Below are positions 1 to 12,129 of a stretch of 64,000 nt of DNA, in pieces. The number at the start of each line of letters is the position of its first letter. The stretch's first letter is position 1. The translations under genes were made by a program, and so were the position numbers. Below the pieces are notes generated by a model that was given only the letters and a program-made list of their open reading frames with translations, had not been told where the DNA came from and did not search any database. Where the stretch lies: contig JABVXU010000019.1 of the NCBI GenBank assembly GCA_013365365.1, positions 62,001 to 126,000 on the forward strand. The letters are read 5' to 3'. Source of the stretch: Cruorifilaria tuberocauda. Its lineage: Eukaryota > Nematoda > Chromadorea > Rhabditida > Onchocercidae.

Positions 1-2310
1 GCCTAGAAAGATGTAAGAAAGAAATAAGGAATGATAATAACGGATAACTAGGTATGAAAATCCATCATTTTAATTTTCGGGATAATAATGGCAAAAATTA
101 TAGAAGAAATACGTTTTGAGGCTCATGAAGGAGAAATATTCGACTTCTAATCTTCAGCAGATAAACGTAAAAGATAGAAATAATACCCTTTCATTTTGCA
201 CACCATATCTTTGTACAGTTTTACAAGTCTATCAATAGCATTTTCTCGAATTTCTAATGAAGGTAAATGAGGTAAAAAATCGTTGCCAACAAAAAAACAC
301 ATGAATACCTGAAGAAATAAAAATATTTTTCTACCAAAGACCATTTAAAATCAAAATTTAAAGAACATGAAGTATCACTGTCATTAATAAATGTTACGAA
401 TTTCATTTTTAAAATCAAATTTCTTGGAATTTTTGATCCCACCTACTCCATTTAGGGCAGCGTGCTGTTTAATGTCTTAAGTAATCCAGTTAAAAATCTG
501 ACCCAATCATCGATGGCTCGTTCTAGGTCAAAAGGAATGGAAGAATTGGGTATGTGAAGTTCACGTTCAAGGTATTCACGGAGTACAGGTAGGCGAACAA
601 ATATAAAATTTGTTTCCTTTTGCAACGGAGATGATTGATATTCTGAATCGTCGTCATGCGCTAATCTAAAATTTCGAACTTTTAATAATATGATCTAAGC
701 AAAAATAAAACTAATTGGTTAATTTTTCAATTGAATCCCTAGCTAAAATATCTCAAAGAAAAATCACCCTTTACAGTCATTTAAGTCATGACCATATTGA
801 CCACAAATGTCACACGGTCTCTGCTGATTCGGCACAAATTCTTCTCTTATAATATTGAAATTAGGCTCATGAGTAGCCAATCCCAACATTATCAAGTCTG
901 CGTCCGCTCCACACAAGCAATGGACAGTATTGGGATCATGAGACGGAGATGCTCGTTGTCGTCGTATAAAATCCATAATTTTGTGCTCACCTTCTCCTGG
1001 CACATTAGCATCTGATAAGATGACCTTAAATTTAATCATTTAATCTGCTAAAAAATAGAAAATAACATCTTTTATTTAAAAAATTTCTTGTTATATAGTA
1101 AATTCAAATACTTCACAATTTCGGAAAAAAAGAGATTACGACAAACCTTACCACAATTTTTTCCCAACCTGGATCACTGTTCAGTCGCTGATGGACATAA
1201 TAACGAAGAGCGATAGCTAACCTGCAAGATAATGTTCGAAATAAATTTAAAAAATTCTAACAAAAATATATGATTGCTAAAAAAACTGCCCGCAAATTAA
1301 CAACTTTGGGTGGACTTACCGCGCCATGAAAGGTGTACCCGGTGTTATGCAATTACTGTCGAAATGCTCATTCTTCTTTTCTGGAGGTAATGGATAACCT
1401 TCACTTTCTAATCGTGACCTTGTTTCCGCAATTTGCTCAACCTTTTCGATAGCTTCTTTGGAGGCGCGAAAACGTCGGATACGCTGTTGGTTCATCTGAA
1501 ACAGAAACTTTTTGCTAGATTGTGAAAAAGATATGCTTTACATTATAAATTTTTTTAATTTAATTAAACTTGAAATATTGAAAAACCATGCCTATAGCGT
1601 CTGAAAATTTTATATAAATTAGTGTTTTCAAACAACTACGAAATGTCACATATACTCTGTCGCATAAACAGTAACCTTCGCTCTTGGGGCCACACCATCA
1701 ATTGCCATATAGAGAAGTTTGCGAGGACGAACGATTGCAAACAACCGATCTATATATTCGAAAATTAGTGTCTGAAAAGAGCTACATGTAATCGAAGAAA
1801 AAAATTAATAATAATTGGGCTCGTCTAATAAAAGCTAAAATAAGATATATAGATGTAGAACATTATTAACTATGAGCAGAAGAAGAAGGCAATCTCATCT
1901 AAAACACTAACAAACATCTCCTCTTCTGTTTTCGGGGAGGGTCGATCTTCTGGATGAGTACACGGATGAATAATACCATTCATATCCAGATATAAGTTGT
2001 CAAACTCCTGTAATAGATCCTCCAATTAATGCTGGGACACCCATAGTAACATTTGTATATTTTTTCTTCTAAAACTCTGCAAGATTACATGAAACTTTGT
2101 GATATAAAGTGTTTCGAAATCAAGTTTTTAATTTGAAAAGGTTTGTTCCATGAATTATAATTACAGATGCACCTGGAAATTGGGGTTTGGAGCGGCAGTA
2201 TTAACAGGAACTCGAACTCCATTTAAATCACGAGGTCTCTCCTCTACAGCATCCACAATCACTGATGGATATTTGCGAGTCAACCAACGAAAAAAAGCTG
2301 GGACACCCAT
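1..2310 (-). CDS. xrn-2: 5'-3' exoribonuclease 2 (XRN2/Rat1), N-terminal part, cut by left edge
   Basis: Nuclear processive 5'-3' exoribonuclease that degrades uncapped RNA and helps end RNA polymerase II transcription. Eight exons read in phase: 2173-2310, 1912-2007, 1676-1771, 1320-1495, 1152-1221, 768-1024, 503-665 and 187-308, about 372 codons of a family usually near 950 residues. The start [10 protein letters not shown] is the family N-terminus. The acidic active-site motifs are visible: [24 protein letters not shown] and [10 protein letters not shown], then [14 protein letters not shown]. After the catalytic block there is a CCHC knuckle ([16 protein letters not shown]), typical of XRN2 rather than cytoplasmic XRN1. 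Exon 6 uses a weak acceptor (TTTAAG). The rest of the catalytic core and the C-terminus lie beyond position 1, where TTTCTAG at positions 3-9 could be the next acceptor. Confidence 0.95.
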
Positions 2311-2380
2311 AGTAACACTTGTATGCTCTTTTATCCTAAAATTCCGCAAGATCACATGAAACTCGGTGATATAAAAAGTG
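2031..2380. repeat. Direct duplication of the XRN2 start-codon region
   Basis: Segments 2031-2110 and 2297-2380 are clearly related copies of about 80 bp. The first 21 bases are identical and most of the rest matches. The right-hand copy holds the real XRN2 leader, acceptor and ATG. The left-hand copy lies in intron 1, next to exon 2. It still has a TTTTAG acceptor and an ATG followed by codons for MGVPA, then runs into a stop after 14 codons, so it cannot make XRN2. Confidence 0.9.
2311..2343 (-). promoter_or_regulatory. XRN2 5' leader with likely trans-splice acceptor
   Basis: On the minus strand an AATTTTAG acceptor (2336-2343) lies 25 bases before the XRN2 ATG, with no upstream exon visible. 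In nematodes this arrangement suits spliced-leader addition. The sequence shows only the acceptor; trans-splicing is inferred. Confidence 0.45.
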
Positions 2381-2514
2381 AAACCGGAAGATATAATTCG
2401 CTACATGTGATCCGCAAATCTATATCACGAACACTATGCCCATACCCCTCCCTACTTCTGTTGACGTCCGCTTGGACGTTTAGCTTAATGTAGATGCAAT
2501 GTGTCACGTTAAAG

Positions 2515-2662
2515 GAGTTATTACGAAAATTGTAGTTCCATCTTCGGGCACACGAATGGCGTTTCAGGATTCATGCTTCAGGAATGGGGTGGAAATACTC
2601 TGAAGGACATTCATCGTACTCAGAAGGAATTAGGTAAACAGCTGTCTGATTACGTGCAGTAA
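2515..2662 (+). CDS. Possible terminal exon of an unknown plus-strand gene
   Basis: After a TTAAAG acceptor (ending 2514) one frame stays open for 48 codons (…GFMLQEWGGNTL…) and ends TAA at 2660-2662. An AATAAA follows at 2856-2861. Codon choice looks protein-like and unlike the surrounding AT-rich sequence. I do not recognise the product and found no upstream exon in matching phase; a short ATG ORF at about 2439 is the only nearby candidate. The opposite strand is also partly open here, so strand is not certain. Confidence 0.3.
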
Positions 2663-5425
2663 CGATGAAAAGACTGCTATGTTAAGTGTGTTTTTTTTTA
2701 TCTCTCATCACAGTTGTGCTAGTGAGGTAGATACGAAGTTTGACACGTGAGATTCGATATAAATTTGACATGGAGATAGATAGGGAAAGGAAAGAGAAAT
2801 GATATAAGCGAACTGTTGAATCAATTTACTTTCAAACAAATGAAACAACTTTAAAAATAAAGGAATGAGATAGGAACAGGGGTGGTTTTGAGTGTTTTAT
2901 CCATTCTGTTTCTAATTTTAAGATTATTGAAGTTATTTAAAAGGATAACCGGAAATATTTGATGATTTATGGATTAGAGATTCGTAATATGTTTATGGAT
3001 TGTAATATATTTTCATCGTTATCAATATTCAACTTGTCAATCGTAATATCATCAATGATTCGACATTAATGGAAGTTTGACATTACGAAAAGTAAAAGTG
3101 AAAGTAAGCTTTAAAATGTTTAAAAAGATCTCAATGGAAAAAATATACCTGAAAGATGAAGTGTAGTATATGCAAATTAAATCCCGTAAAACACTACTTT
3201 TACTTGCAAATGATTGCAAGACCATTGATAATTGAAAATAGAATAACATAACATAATAGTAGTGTGTCACGTTCTGTTGCATCATCACCGTAAATGAAGC
3301 AGAGGGGACTTAAATGTGTATGGTACTCCGGGAAGGTGTTAATTCAGATTGCGCAACCTGAGCTATTGTTTAAGGTCAAAAAAATATCTTCAGTAATTTA
3401 GACTAGCTTGGAATTTATTTAATCCCTCTTCCTCATTAACCCCCGCATCATCTGTCCCTTCTGGTGGGGTGGAGACACCCCGCGGTGCTCTTTTCAAGGA
3501 TTTCTAGAAGAACCACCTGCCTGTCTGTCTGTACACTACTAGTTTCCTTACTGCTCTTTGGAAATACCAAGCCCAGAAGCTTCCTACCTTCTGACATCAT
3601 GTGTGAAGTGGATAATGATCACCGACTAGTGACCACTGTGTAGGTCAGTTATCGATGGATGGGCCTTCCGATGACGATAATCCTCTTTACAGCAACAACA
3701 GCTACAGCAGCAGCATCAATACAATTCTACTGATCTGATAATTGCATTTAGTCATTTTTTATGCATTCGTATGCTTGTTGCTGATAACAACAGTTAAACG
3801 ATTTTAATTATGAAAGACCTACTTGCTGCCAGGAATTTAATAAGAGACATTCATAATGAGGAGGTCAATCCCTGCATTTCAGCGATCGGTAATGGGCAGT
3901 ATGTGTGAATTATATTCCAGCTTTTATCGTTCAATTTCAAAATTTTTGCATCAGACAATTACGACTTTATACCTTATAATGCTTTTTCAAGAATGATTTA
4001 CTGTGATCACTTTCGTTCACATTCTCGAAACTTTTGTAAGTTTTCGAAGAATTCAATTCCAATTAGATCATTTTGTATTCCTTTCTATTATAGTTTTTCA
4101 ATCAATTCAACTTTCATATCCTACGAAAGACCATTATGTACGTCCTTTAGGACGCACATTATCATTATTTTGCACATGAAGGAAGTGTATGATCCGAAGA
4201 GTTTTGCATATCATTTAATATGCAAACGAGGTAACATTGAAGGGAACTATTAAACACGGGACTGTAAATCGTTCAGCAGGCAATCATGAGAGGATAAATC
4301 GCCGCGATATTTGACAACAAAGATATTATATATACTCCTCATTACACTTTACGAAATCTGGAAGTTCTTACTTAGTTCGTTTTTTGTTAAATAATTGCGA
4401 TAGTTATTCAAATAAAGAAAGAAAATGTCTAGGTAACGAAATGTTATCGAGTCACAAATTATTTTACCACTTTATGGTCACATACAAAAAGGACGGGAAT
4501 GGAGAAAGGGGAGATTAATGAAAGTGTTTCATAGTTATTTGATCCGCTTTTTGATGATATAAAGAATATTTTATTTCAAAGAAACGTTTAATTACATGAT
4601 CATATTAGTGAGGCAGTAAACAGAGATATATGTCTTGCCATAAATGTGGGTGAATTCTGTACATGAAAATTTTCATTAGTTTGTGATTGTTTGATTAGAA
4701 CATCACTACGCTATATTCTGTTATACCATAGATATTAAGAGCCTAATTTAGAGTGCAAAAATTTTCTGGTTTTTCTTCATAAACCAATAAATTTTGCAAT
4801 AATGAAGATGAAAAAGCTAATACGTGTAAAACAGTTATAAACAATAAGTCTAATTTTTGAAAGGCCTAATTATTTGAGTAATTCATTTAATTCTGGAAAC
4901 TATCCTTGGCTCATTTTTATAGAAGCCATAATAATATATCACTTTGTTTTACATGCAACATCTCTTATAAGACAGTTTTTTTAATAGAACAGTTGATTGG
5001 GAAGTAAAAGGGATGCAATAATGAAAATGTGCTAATTGGTGGGTTGCAGAGAATAATTGTGAAAGGACCTCCTCATGTTCTAGGCTTCTTTATTGGGGTC
5101 ATCATCAGCTTCTCACATTTCCGCAATGTGTTTGCTATTTTCGGATTAATTTCTGGATTATTTGGAGAATAATTTCTTAATTTTAAGTTTACTTAAGCTG
5201 AACAGCTATCGAGAGAAAAGTACTGCTTAGTTTTAATATTAATTGAAGCAGCTTTATCCGATAATGAATGAAAATCTAAATCATCTCTAAAGAAATCAAA
5301 ACGGAAAAAGGATAGCAAGGACGTTCATAACCTCGATTACAATTGGAGTCGGGGTAATATCAAAGTTAAAATCTCAAGCTGCTTTTTTAATAGATGGATA
5401 TCTTTGAAATTATAGACTAAATAAA
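2663..5425. other. Intergenic region between XRN2 and the bHLH gene
   Basis: Mostly AT-rich with no supported gene. It contains a more GC-rich island (about 3400-3660) with a short minus ORF, and a CAG/CAA-rich tract on the plus strand near 3690-3720 that reads as a short glutamine run. I could not tie either to a transcript. Confidence 0.5.
3448..3600 (-). CDS. Small hypothetical ORF in a GC-rich island
   Basis: An ATG-initiated 50-codon ORF (starts MMSEGRKLLG, ends TGA) with a codon mix richer in GC than the flanks. No signal peptide, domain or polyadenylation signal was seen. It may be a chance ORF of the GC-rich island. Confidence 0.15.
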   Translation of the reverse strand: MMSEGRKLLGLVFPKSSKETSSVQTDRQVVLLEILEKSTAGCLHPTRRDR

Positions 5426-7312
5426 TTATTTATCCTTCCGGAAATTTTTTGTCAAACCGGTATTTGTAATTAAACAATTGACACAGAAGCAAAGACCGTT
5501 AATAGATTTAACACATGGCTGTACGGGTACAGATACAGGTACAGGGACTGAGACAGGAACAGAAAGCTTAAGGAACGATTGGGTCTTCTCGGGAACCAAT
5601 TTGAAAGGTAGAGGTGGAGGTGATGGCCTAAAGAGCTCAATTGGTGCTAATGTACTTGGGGATCCTAAATGAGACGTGGAGGTGGAAGTTGCTTGGAGAA
5701 CTGTCGTCGCATCGCCTTGGCTATCATTTCGAAGCTTATCCAGTTTCTGCCGCAATTCGTTATTTGCATTTGTTAGATGTTTGATCCTGAACGAACACTT
5801 TCAGATGATTAAGTAATCTATTTTTAAGCTAAAACCATCCCTACCTCTTAAAATGAAAGTTGAAAATGAATGAAGAACAATTTGGAGCTGGAAGCACTGA
5901 GTTCTGAGCATCTGGAACATTATTTTATTCAGAGACAGAGATGTACAGATCTGGTCTAGATTGCTTCATTACCATTTTGTCTGTCACTCTTAGAAGAAGA
6001 GTTTAAACCTACCAGTTACTAGCTAGAAGCAATGTATTGATTTTAGACATTTTCCTGGATCCGGTACGATGCGAATATGGTAAGCATTTACGAAGCTCAT
6101 CAAGTGCATCATTCAGATCATGCATTCTTTTCCGTTCTCTTGAATTAATACTCATTCGTAGAACCGCCTGTTCCTGGAAATTTATATATTTTGAAACTTG
6201 ACCTCTGTAATTATTGAAAATAAAATGGTTAAGCAAACTTTTGGAAAACTAAATCGAAATTTTGACTAAAAATAATAGGTACCTCTTCGTTAAGACCTTG
6301 AAGCTTATTCGATTTACCGGGATTAACTCTTTTCCGCCTTACATAGGGTTCGATTTCTTCTATACTTAACAGACTACTCTGAAATGAGAAATAGCATATG
6401 GCGATAATTGTTTTCATTTCATTAGTATGTAAAATAAAGATGTTTAACAGAATAGATTAGAATCAACTTAATCAGTCTTACCTTTTGCTGAATTCACAAC
6501 GTCATTTGGATCTTCGAAGTTTAGCTTCATTAAAATTTTATTTTACTCCTTTCAGGCTTAATTTTATTTTATTATAGAACTCAAATAAGAATTTTTTTTT
6601 ACTGTTACAAGCTCCATTAAAATTTGTTTAAACTCGTGCTAAAGTTAATTTATAGTGAGAAGTTATATGTAAAGAAGTTCACAAAATTGAATCAGAATAC
6701 TCCGACGAAAGTGGAATCAGAATATTCCGTCTAATTAGTATGACGATTATGCTATCAGCGTTAAGATACTTGGAGGTAATTAAGCGTAATAGTAGGCCGT
6801 GATGATAATTGAACGTTAATTTAATGTAATACTGTAATGATTAAGAGTTAGATTTTTATCAAATAAATAACGACATTTCTCACAGTGCGCTTAAAATACT
6901 ATTGCATAATGTTACAGTGTGGCAGTGCTCTGATCAGCAAAATTATGTCTGGACTAATAAGCAGTTAATCTTCAAATTGAAAATGAATCTGATCCAGCAA
7001 AGAAGTTGAACAATCAATTTAAAAGTTTCTGAAACAGAATCATCTAATGGTGATTCGAATGCTACCGCCACATCAATTAGCTTTATTGCCCAAGCGGCAT
7101 TGTTGCATTATCGCTCCATTTTTTTCTCTCTTATGTTACTATATGAAAGTAAAATAATATCCAAATGTCACTGCATGTGTTAATAACTATGTTGTGCAGA
7201 AGGGTTGTAAATTTGCATACAAAGAATGTAGACGAAATAAGTAAGTAAATAAGCAAATAAGGAAAAATAGCAGATAGCTTACTGTTCTTGGAGAATCCTC
7301 TGAGTCGCTCAT
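5426..7312 (-). CDS. bHLH transcription factor of the Olig/Beta3 (BHLHE22) group
   Basis: DNA-binding basic helix-loop-helix factor, expected in the nucleus of neural or glial cells; closest in my memory to the HLH-16/HLH-17 type proteins of nematodes. Phase-consistent exons: 7283-7312 ([10 protein letters not shown]), 6283-6378, 6013-6173 and 5426-5786, giving 214 residues. The basic region and helix 1 are in exon 3 ([20 protein letters not shown]), the loop holds [13 protein letters not shown], and helix 2 crosses the last splice ([18 protein letters not shown]) into a leucine-rich extension. The tail is low in structure, with a proline-rich stretch and a VPVSVPVPV repeat. The reading frame is open upstream of 7312 to another ATG at 7450, so the start is not certain. 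A second possible first exon lies at 6482-6530 but is out of phase. The exact family member is not settled. Confidence 0.8.
5518..5566. repeat. Degenerate hexanucleotide repeat in the bHLH tail
   Basis: Plus strand reads variations of GGTACA/GGGACT/GGAACA. On the minus strand this encodes alternating Val-Pro-Val-Ser/Pro residues near the C-terminus of the bHLH protein. It may vary in length between individuals. Confidence 0.7.
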
Positions 7313-7550
7313 GACGCGAATGTCATGCAGGTACTGTAGGAAACAACAGGATGACCTTTCTTGTTTGCTTTTTAAAATTTTCAGCACTTCAACGACCGTT
7401 CCGTAGCCAGAAGAGAGGATAGTGGACCTTCGCCAGGCCAAAGTGCACATTAATATCCACCAATATAAGGCGGTCTTCTTCCATGTCCATTTGCTGATGT
7501 GATGAAATAACTACCGTAAACATAGACAGACACACACAGACATACTGCTG

Positions 7551-7584
7551 CAAATGGCGTGCACCCCGTGGTGCACGCCATTTG
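7551..7584. repeat. Perfect 15-bp inverted repeat (hairpin)
   Basis: Arms 7551-7565 and 7570-7584 are perfectly complementary around a 4-base loop (CCGT). The arms are GC-rich in an AT-rich setting and are flanked by CA-rich tracts. It is about 240 bp upstream of the bHLH first exon. No T-run follows; function unknown. Confidence 0.9.
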
Positions 7585-7639
7585 TGATATACACACAGTA
7601 CCGTAGCTTGCTCTCTCAGCTGTCCTGTTTAGCGATGCA

Positions 7640-10276
7640 TGTTATATTCAAATATTTATTCCGGTAGTTTCGAATAAGTTTTGACTGCCGTTTGACCGAG
7701 TAACATTACAGCGAAATCTGAGTTACCACCTCACTAAACATTGTCACACAAAGTACTGTCATACACTTTTCAGGAAGTGGTATTCGGAATTCAACAAAAC
7801 CTATTTTATTTTGATTGGATAATTTTTTGATAATGTCTACTTACCTGATTGATTAAGTGTGATATACATGAAGGAAATGATAACTGAAAAATTTAAAAAA
7901 TTTTCCTGAATACTTTGCTAGCATTAAATTGCATTACATTGTTCGTGATTTAACTCCGTGAAGTGAAAGGGGATAGATTCTGTATAGCAGCCTTTTTGTA
8001 TTGGCCTTCATAAAGAAAATCAAGTGTTACTATTTTTTCGGCCCTAAATTATTTCAGAAAAACTTTTTATTTAATTATTTAATGGTATGAAATTAATTTC
8101 AAGGTAATGAAGCAGTTGTTAGAGTTTTATGAAACGACGAATAAATTCAAACAGTTTTACAACACGATCTACGCCACAATATTTAGAAATATAAGAGTGG
8201 TACATTATAACGATAAGTTGTCACAAACTTTTGTTTGCCTACGTAATACGATCTGCAGTTGAAAAACTTTGCATAAAATTTCGGCACAACTAATCTAATT
8301 AAATGCGAATCTCCTACAATGTTCCTTTTCCATATTCCATCCTGAGATAGAGTGATTCATCGAATAACCAGAATAACTTAGTTGAATGATATCAAAACTG
8401 ATTGTTTGATTGAAAAAATAAACAGTTTGCGATAAATCAGCCCATTTTCATGACGAAGCAAATTAGAGAAATGGAAAGAGTGGAAAGTGGTTAGAACTGA
8501 CAAATGATCAAAAGGATCAAAAACAATGCCATCGGCAGGGAGCTGGCAAAATGGACGGAATGTAAAAAATATCAGTAGAAAATGTCATTAACGATACTGA
8601 CAGGAGAAATAAGGTGTGAAAAAAAGAGCTCTTTCATCAACAAAGAATTGCGATCTTCCCCGGATCGCATCGCATCCATTCAATTTACTAATTATTTTTT
8701 ATTGCATACAGTGAAAAGCATCTAAAATTTGTTTAACGTTAATGGCACCGAAGAAAATAGAATGGAATTTGAAGGAATTCCACTTGCATTACTGCGATCA
8801 TTTCTTGACGCGCAATAATCTTCTAAAAGAGGTACTGTATTCTCTGCCGATGAGAGAATCTGATTTTAAACCTCAACTGTGATTTGGCAATTTAAAGCAA
8901 ACGATTCTTGATCTTTTAATTTTTTTGGTTTTCAACTTTTTTGAAGCCGTCATTACTTTAATAAGTTCTTATAACTTTACAATCATTTTGCAGACCTTAT
9001 ATAGCTGAATGTTTAGAAAAATATTTAATAATTAATAGCTACTGAAAGTGAAAATTTCTGAACGTAAAATGGCTCTTTGAAACAAAAATCCCTCACTATT
9101 TTAGTCTTAAACAGCTCTATTTTAATATATCTTTTAAATTCACCTTCCATTTATTTGAGTATGAAATTTTGAGAGACCTGAAAATGTATACAATATTGCA
9201 GAAAGTAATGCATGTAATTTCTAAGCAGATAACAATTAAAACAACGAATGGTACAGAAAGATTTAAAAGTTCCTGCTTGATACTATAGTTATTCGTGATT
9301 GCGGAAATATTTCTTATTAGAGAAAATACGAGTACAAAAAGTTAACGATAAAGATAAATTATTTCTTTCATGAATGATTTCGAATTACATAAAAAACACA
9401 AAAAGAAATGAAGTCATCAATAAATATGATAAGTGTTGATATTGGAATTTGAAATATGCACAATACTAACTGAAGCAGAAAAAATTCATTCAAATAGGTA
9501 ATAAATGGAAAGGTAAGAAAGAAGCATTAATAAATGAAGGAACTATATTTGAAAATTAGAAAAAATAGCATACAACACTTTACAGTTAAAAAGAATCCTT
9601 CATAAATACTTGAAAGAATTTAAAAAATGTTATAATCGGAATCACAAGATAATTCTACTGGCGAAGATAATGCATGACGCTGAAATAAATGTTTATCAGC
9701 AGATACTGTTGACTAATTTACATAAATGGCAAAATGTTTGACAATGATCGAATCAATATGACAGTACTTTACAGAGATTTCAGTGAATTCTGCTATGCTT
9801 CATTTTCTCTTTATTCTTTTCATCATTTTTCCACCTTTTACTTAAATTTGATCTCATTTTCGTTTTCTATCTCATAATGCCATTTTCTTCGATTAGTTTC
9901 TTATGCAATCGATAATTCGTTGTAAAAACATTGGTCAGGCACTTAACAGAGAATTTATTATTAAAAATACTGATTATTGTTTAAATTGCTTTATGTTCGA
10001 ATTTGGTATTTGCGTTATTCGTCAGAATAATTATTCCGTTTTATACCTTTTTTGTTGGTGATATAACTATCATTATAATAGTGTTTCAAAAATTAAAAAG
10101 CTCAAAAGTAAAAAATCTGACAACATGTCATTGTCAGATTTATTGATCGATTCGAAATTTCGTATTTATTCTATCGCTTAATCAAATATTCACATAGTAT
10201 TTCTAGAATATCTAAAAGCTTTATGAAGAAAGGGCTGCAAAGGATAATTGAGTGCTTATGCTTGTGAACATCTTTT
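7640..10276. other. Intergenic, no gene seen
   Basis: AT-rich sequence with no ORF, splice pattern or repeat that I can support as a feature. Confidence 0.5.
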
Positions 10277-10282
10277 TTTATT
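10277..10282 (-). terminator. Polyadenylation signal AATAAA
   Basis: Reverse-strand AATAAA 32 bases after the stop of the exon at 10315-10623. Confidence 0.5.
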
Positions 10283-10314
10283 TGTGCCACAATATGCCTT
10301 TTGTTGGTAGAATA

Positions 10315-10623
10315 TCAAATTCTCGCATTATAGTAGCTTCCTGAACATTGTCGATCCAGAAACTTCATCAGATATTGTGATACCACAGCTGTTATCACTT
10401 GATACTTCATCGACTCTAAATCAATCTTCGGCATATGATCAGCATTATTTTTGCAAAACAAGCAACTCCAAGTTTTATCAAAGATATCATTTTGAGAAAT
10501 GATTTTGCTCAAATATCTTTTTTTCACACGGTTCCACAAAAGCTGAATCAAGCTTTCTTGTGTACAGCTTTCTGGTAGATGCTGTTCACTTTTGAAGGGC
10601 ACAATGCTTAAATTAATGATGAA
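10315..10623 (-). CDS. 3'-terminal exon of an unrecognised protein
   Basis: An ATCTACAG acceptor opens a 102-codon exon that ends with TGA at 10315-10317, followed about 32 bases later by AATAAA. The peptide is soluble-looking, with a Cys pair (WSCLFCKNNADHM) and the ending SGSYYNARI. The length of the open frame, the acceptor and the polyadenylation signal together support a real last exon. I found no upstream exon in matching phase; a minus exon near 12052-12114 (DATMLLDRNLTEIF…) has good splice signals but the phase does not join directly. Family unknown. Confidence 0.5.
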   Translation of the reverse strand, partial: FIINLSIVPFKSEQHLPESCTQESLIQLLWNRVKKRYLSKIISQNDIFDKTWSCLFCKNNADHMPKIDLESMKYQVITAVVSQYLMKFLDRQCSGSYYNARI

Positions 10624-11907
10624 CTGTAGATATTTCTTGATTTTATGTTAATGTATATAAGCATATAAGAGATCTAAAGATATGTAATAGTGGTAAACGG
10701 AAAATTTAATGTCTTATAATTACTTTATGCATGAGCTTTTTGTAATTTAAATTATATATAGACTTATTCATGATTTCTCATGCAGTTCATTGATAGCCCA
10801 AAATGACCAATAGTTTTGAAAAATAACTTGTAGTTTTAGAATCACGGCTAAAAAATATATTGCGATTTCTGACCTTATAGTTCAAACATGAAGTTAAGTG
10901 CAAGTTTTTGCAGCTGTACAAGAATCACTGAAAATCTTTATTCATTGAAACGTGAATTGAAAAAACGATTACGAATGATGGTCATTATTAGTAACAAGTT
11001 GATAAGTCGTGCTATACTTTGGCATGAAGTATTTGATAATACGTTAAGACTCTATTTTTAGCCTATTGTAGAGATAGCTTTTAGAAAATAACTTTTAAGA
11101 AATATTGCAAAAAGCATATTCACATTCACAGACTGATGTATATTTGCGTGTTCTTTCGTGGAAATTTTTGATTAATAATTAGCGTGAACGAATAATTGTG
11201 ATAAAAGTTTTGAATGACTTATTCTTTTTGCACATTATAAAACAATTACTAAAGAGCATCAGACGTAGATTTGGTTACTACGTTGATACAACTCCTTATA
11301 ATACTAATAGTTCTATTACTCGAGTCGAATCAAACCATTCGTTTATAATCTTTTTGAAAACAGAGAGTTAATGAAGAGTTCGCTTATCATTTTAAAGTAA
11401 CTACTGAACAGCAATCTTTATTGCACGGATTTCTATAATACAAAAGCAATTTAATTATTCCAATGAATTAATATTATAAAATTATTTCGATTATCCGGCA
11501 TACTTCATTCTACACTCTTGAAAAAAACTGTACTGTTGTACCGTTTCCTAGCATACAATTTTGCAAGAACCAATACTTTTGCAAAATTGCATACAGCGCA
11601 ATTTTGTTGGATGATTGTTAAATAATGAATAGTGGACAGTGGTTTCTCTCCTAAGATTGTTGCATGCAATGGGATGTTAACTTGCAGATTCTGGTTTGTT
11701 AGTAGTTATCATAATTTTTTGTCGACGCTGTATCTTTCGCATCATGCTGATTAATAGAGAAAATAGTGTTTTCACAGGACAAGAGTGTAAAAACGATGTT
11801 TAAGTTGTTAGATTAATTATCATTGATATCATTAATGATAATACAACGATTCTGAAAGAATAACTTCAAAATCAAACAGGTAATAATGCTTTTTTGGACG
11901 AAATTAA
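10624..11907. other. No supported gene
   Basis: AT-rich; presumably intergenic, or introns of the gene whose last exon is at 10315-10623. Confidence 0.4.
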
Positions 11908-12129
11908 ATGCTCGAGACAGCTGGAAATAATTTAGCATCAGTAAGACTAGGAATTGAAGAAGTCGGAAAGACACATAATATTTTAGATAATTTCAAGGAA
12001 ATGTCTTATCAAGGAGTTAGCTTTAATTAATAGTTTTAAAATAATAAGGCACCAATTCCAATGAATTCCAATGAAGTGAAGATTTCAGTCAAATTGCGGT
12101 CAAGCAGCATCGTTGCGTCACTGTTATGA
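11908..12129 (+). CDS. Two short protein-like ORFs, possible exons
   Basis: 11908-12030 is an ATG ORF of 40 codons (MLETAGNNLASVRLG…) ending TAA. 12049-12129 is a second open segment (APIPMNSNEVKISV…) ending TGA. A join at CAAGGA|GTTAGC to AATAAG|GCA would keep frame, but the intron would be only 33 bases, too short to trust. The minus strand of the second segment is also open between splice-like signals (see the exon at 10315). Uncertain. Confidence 0.15.
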
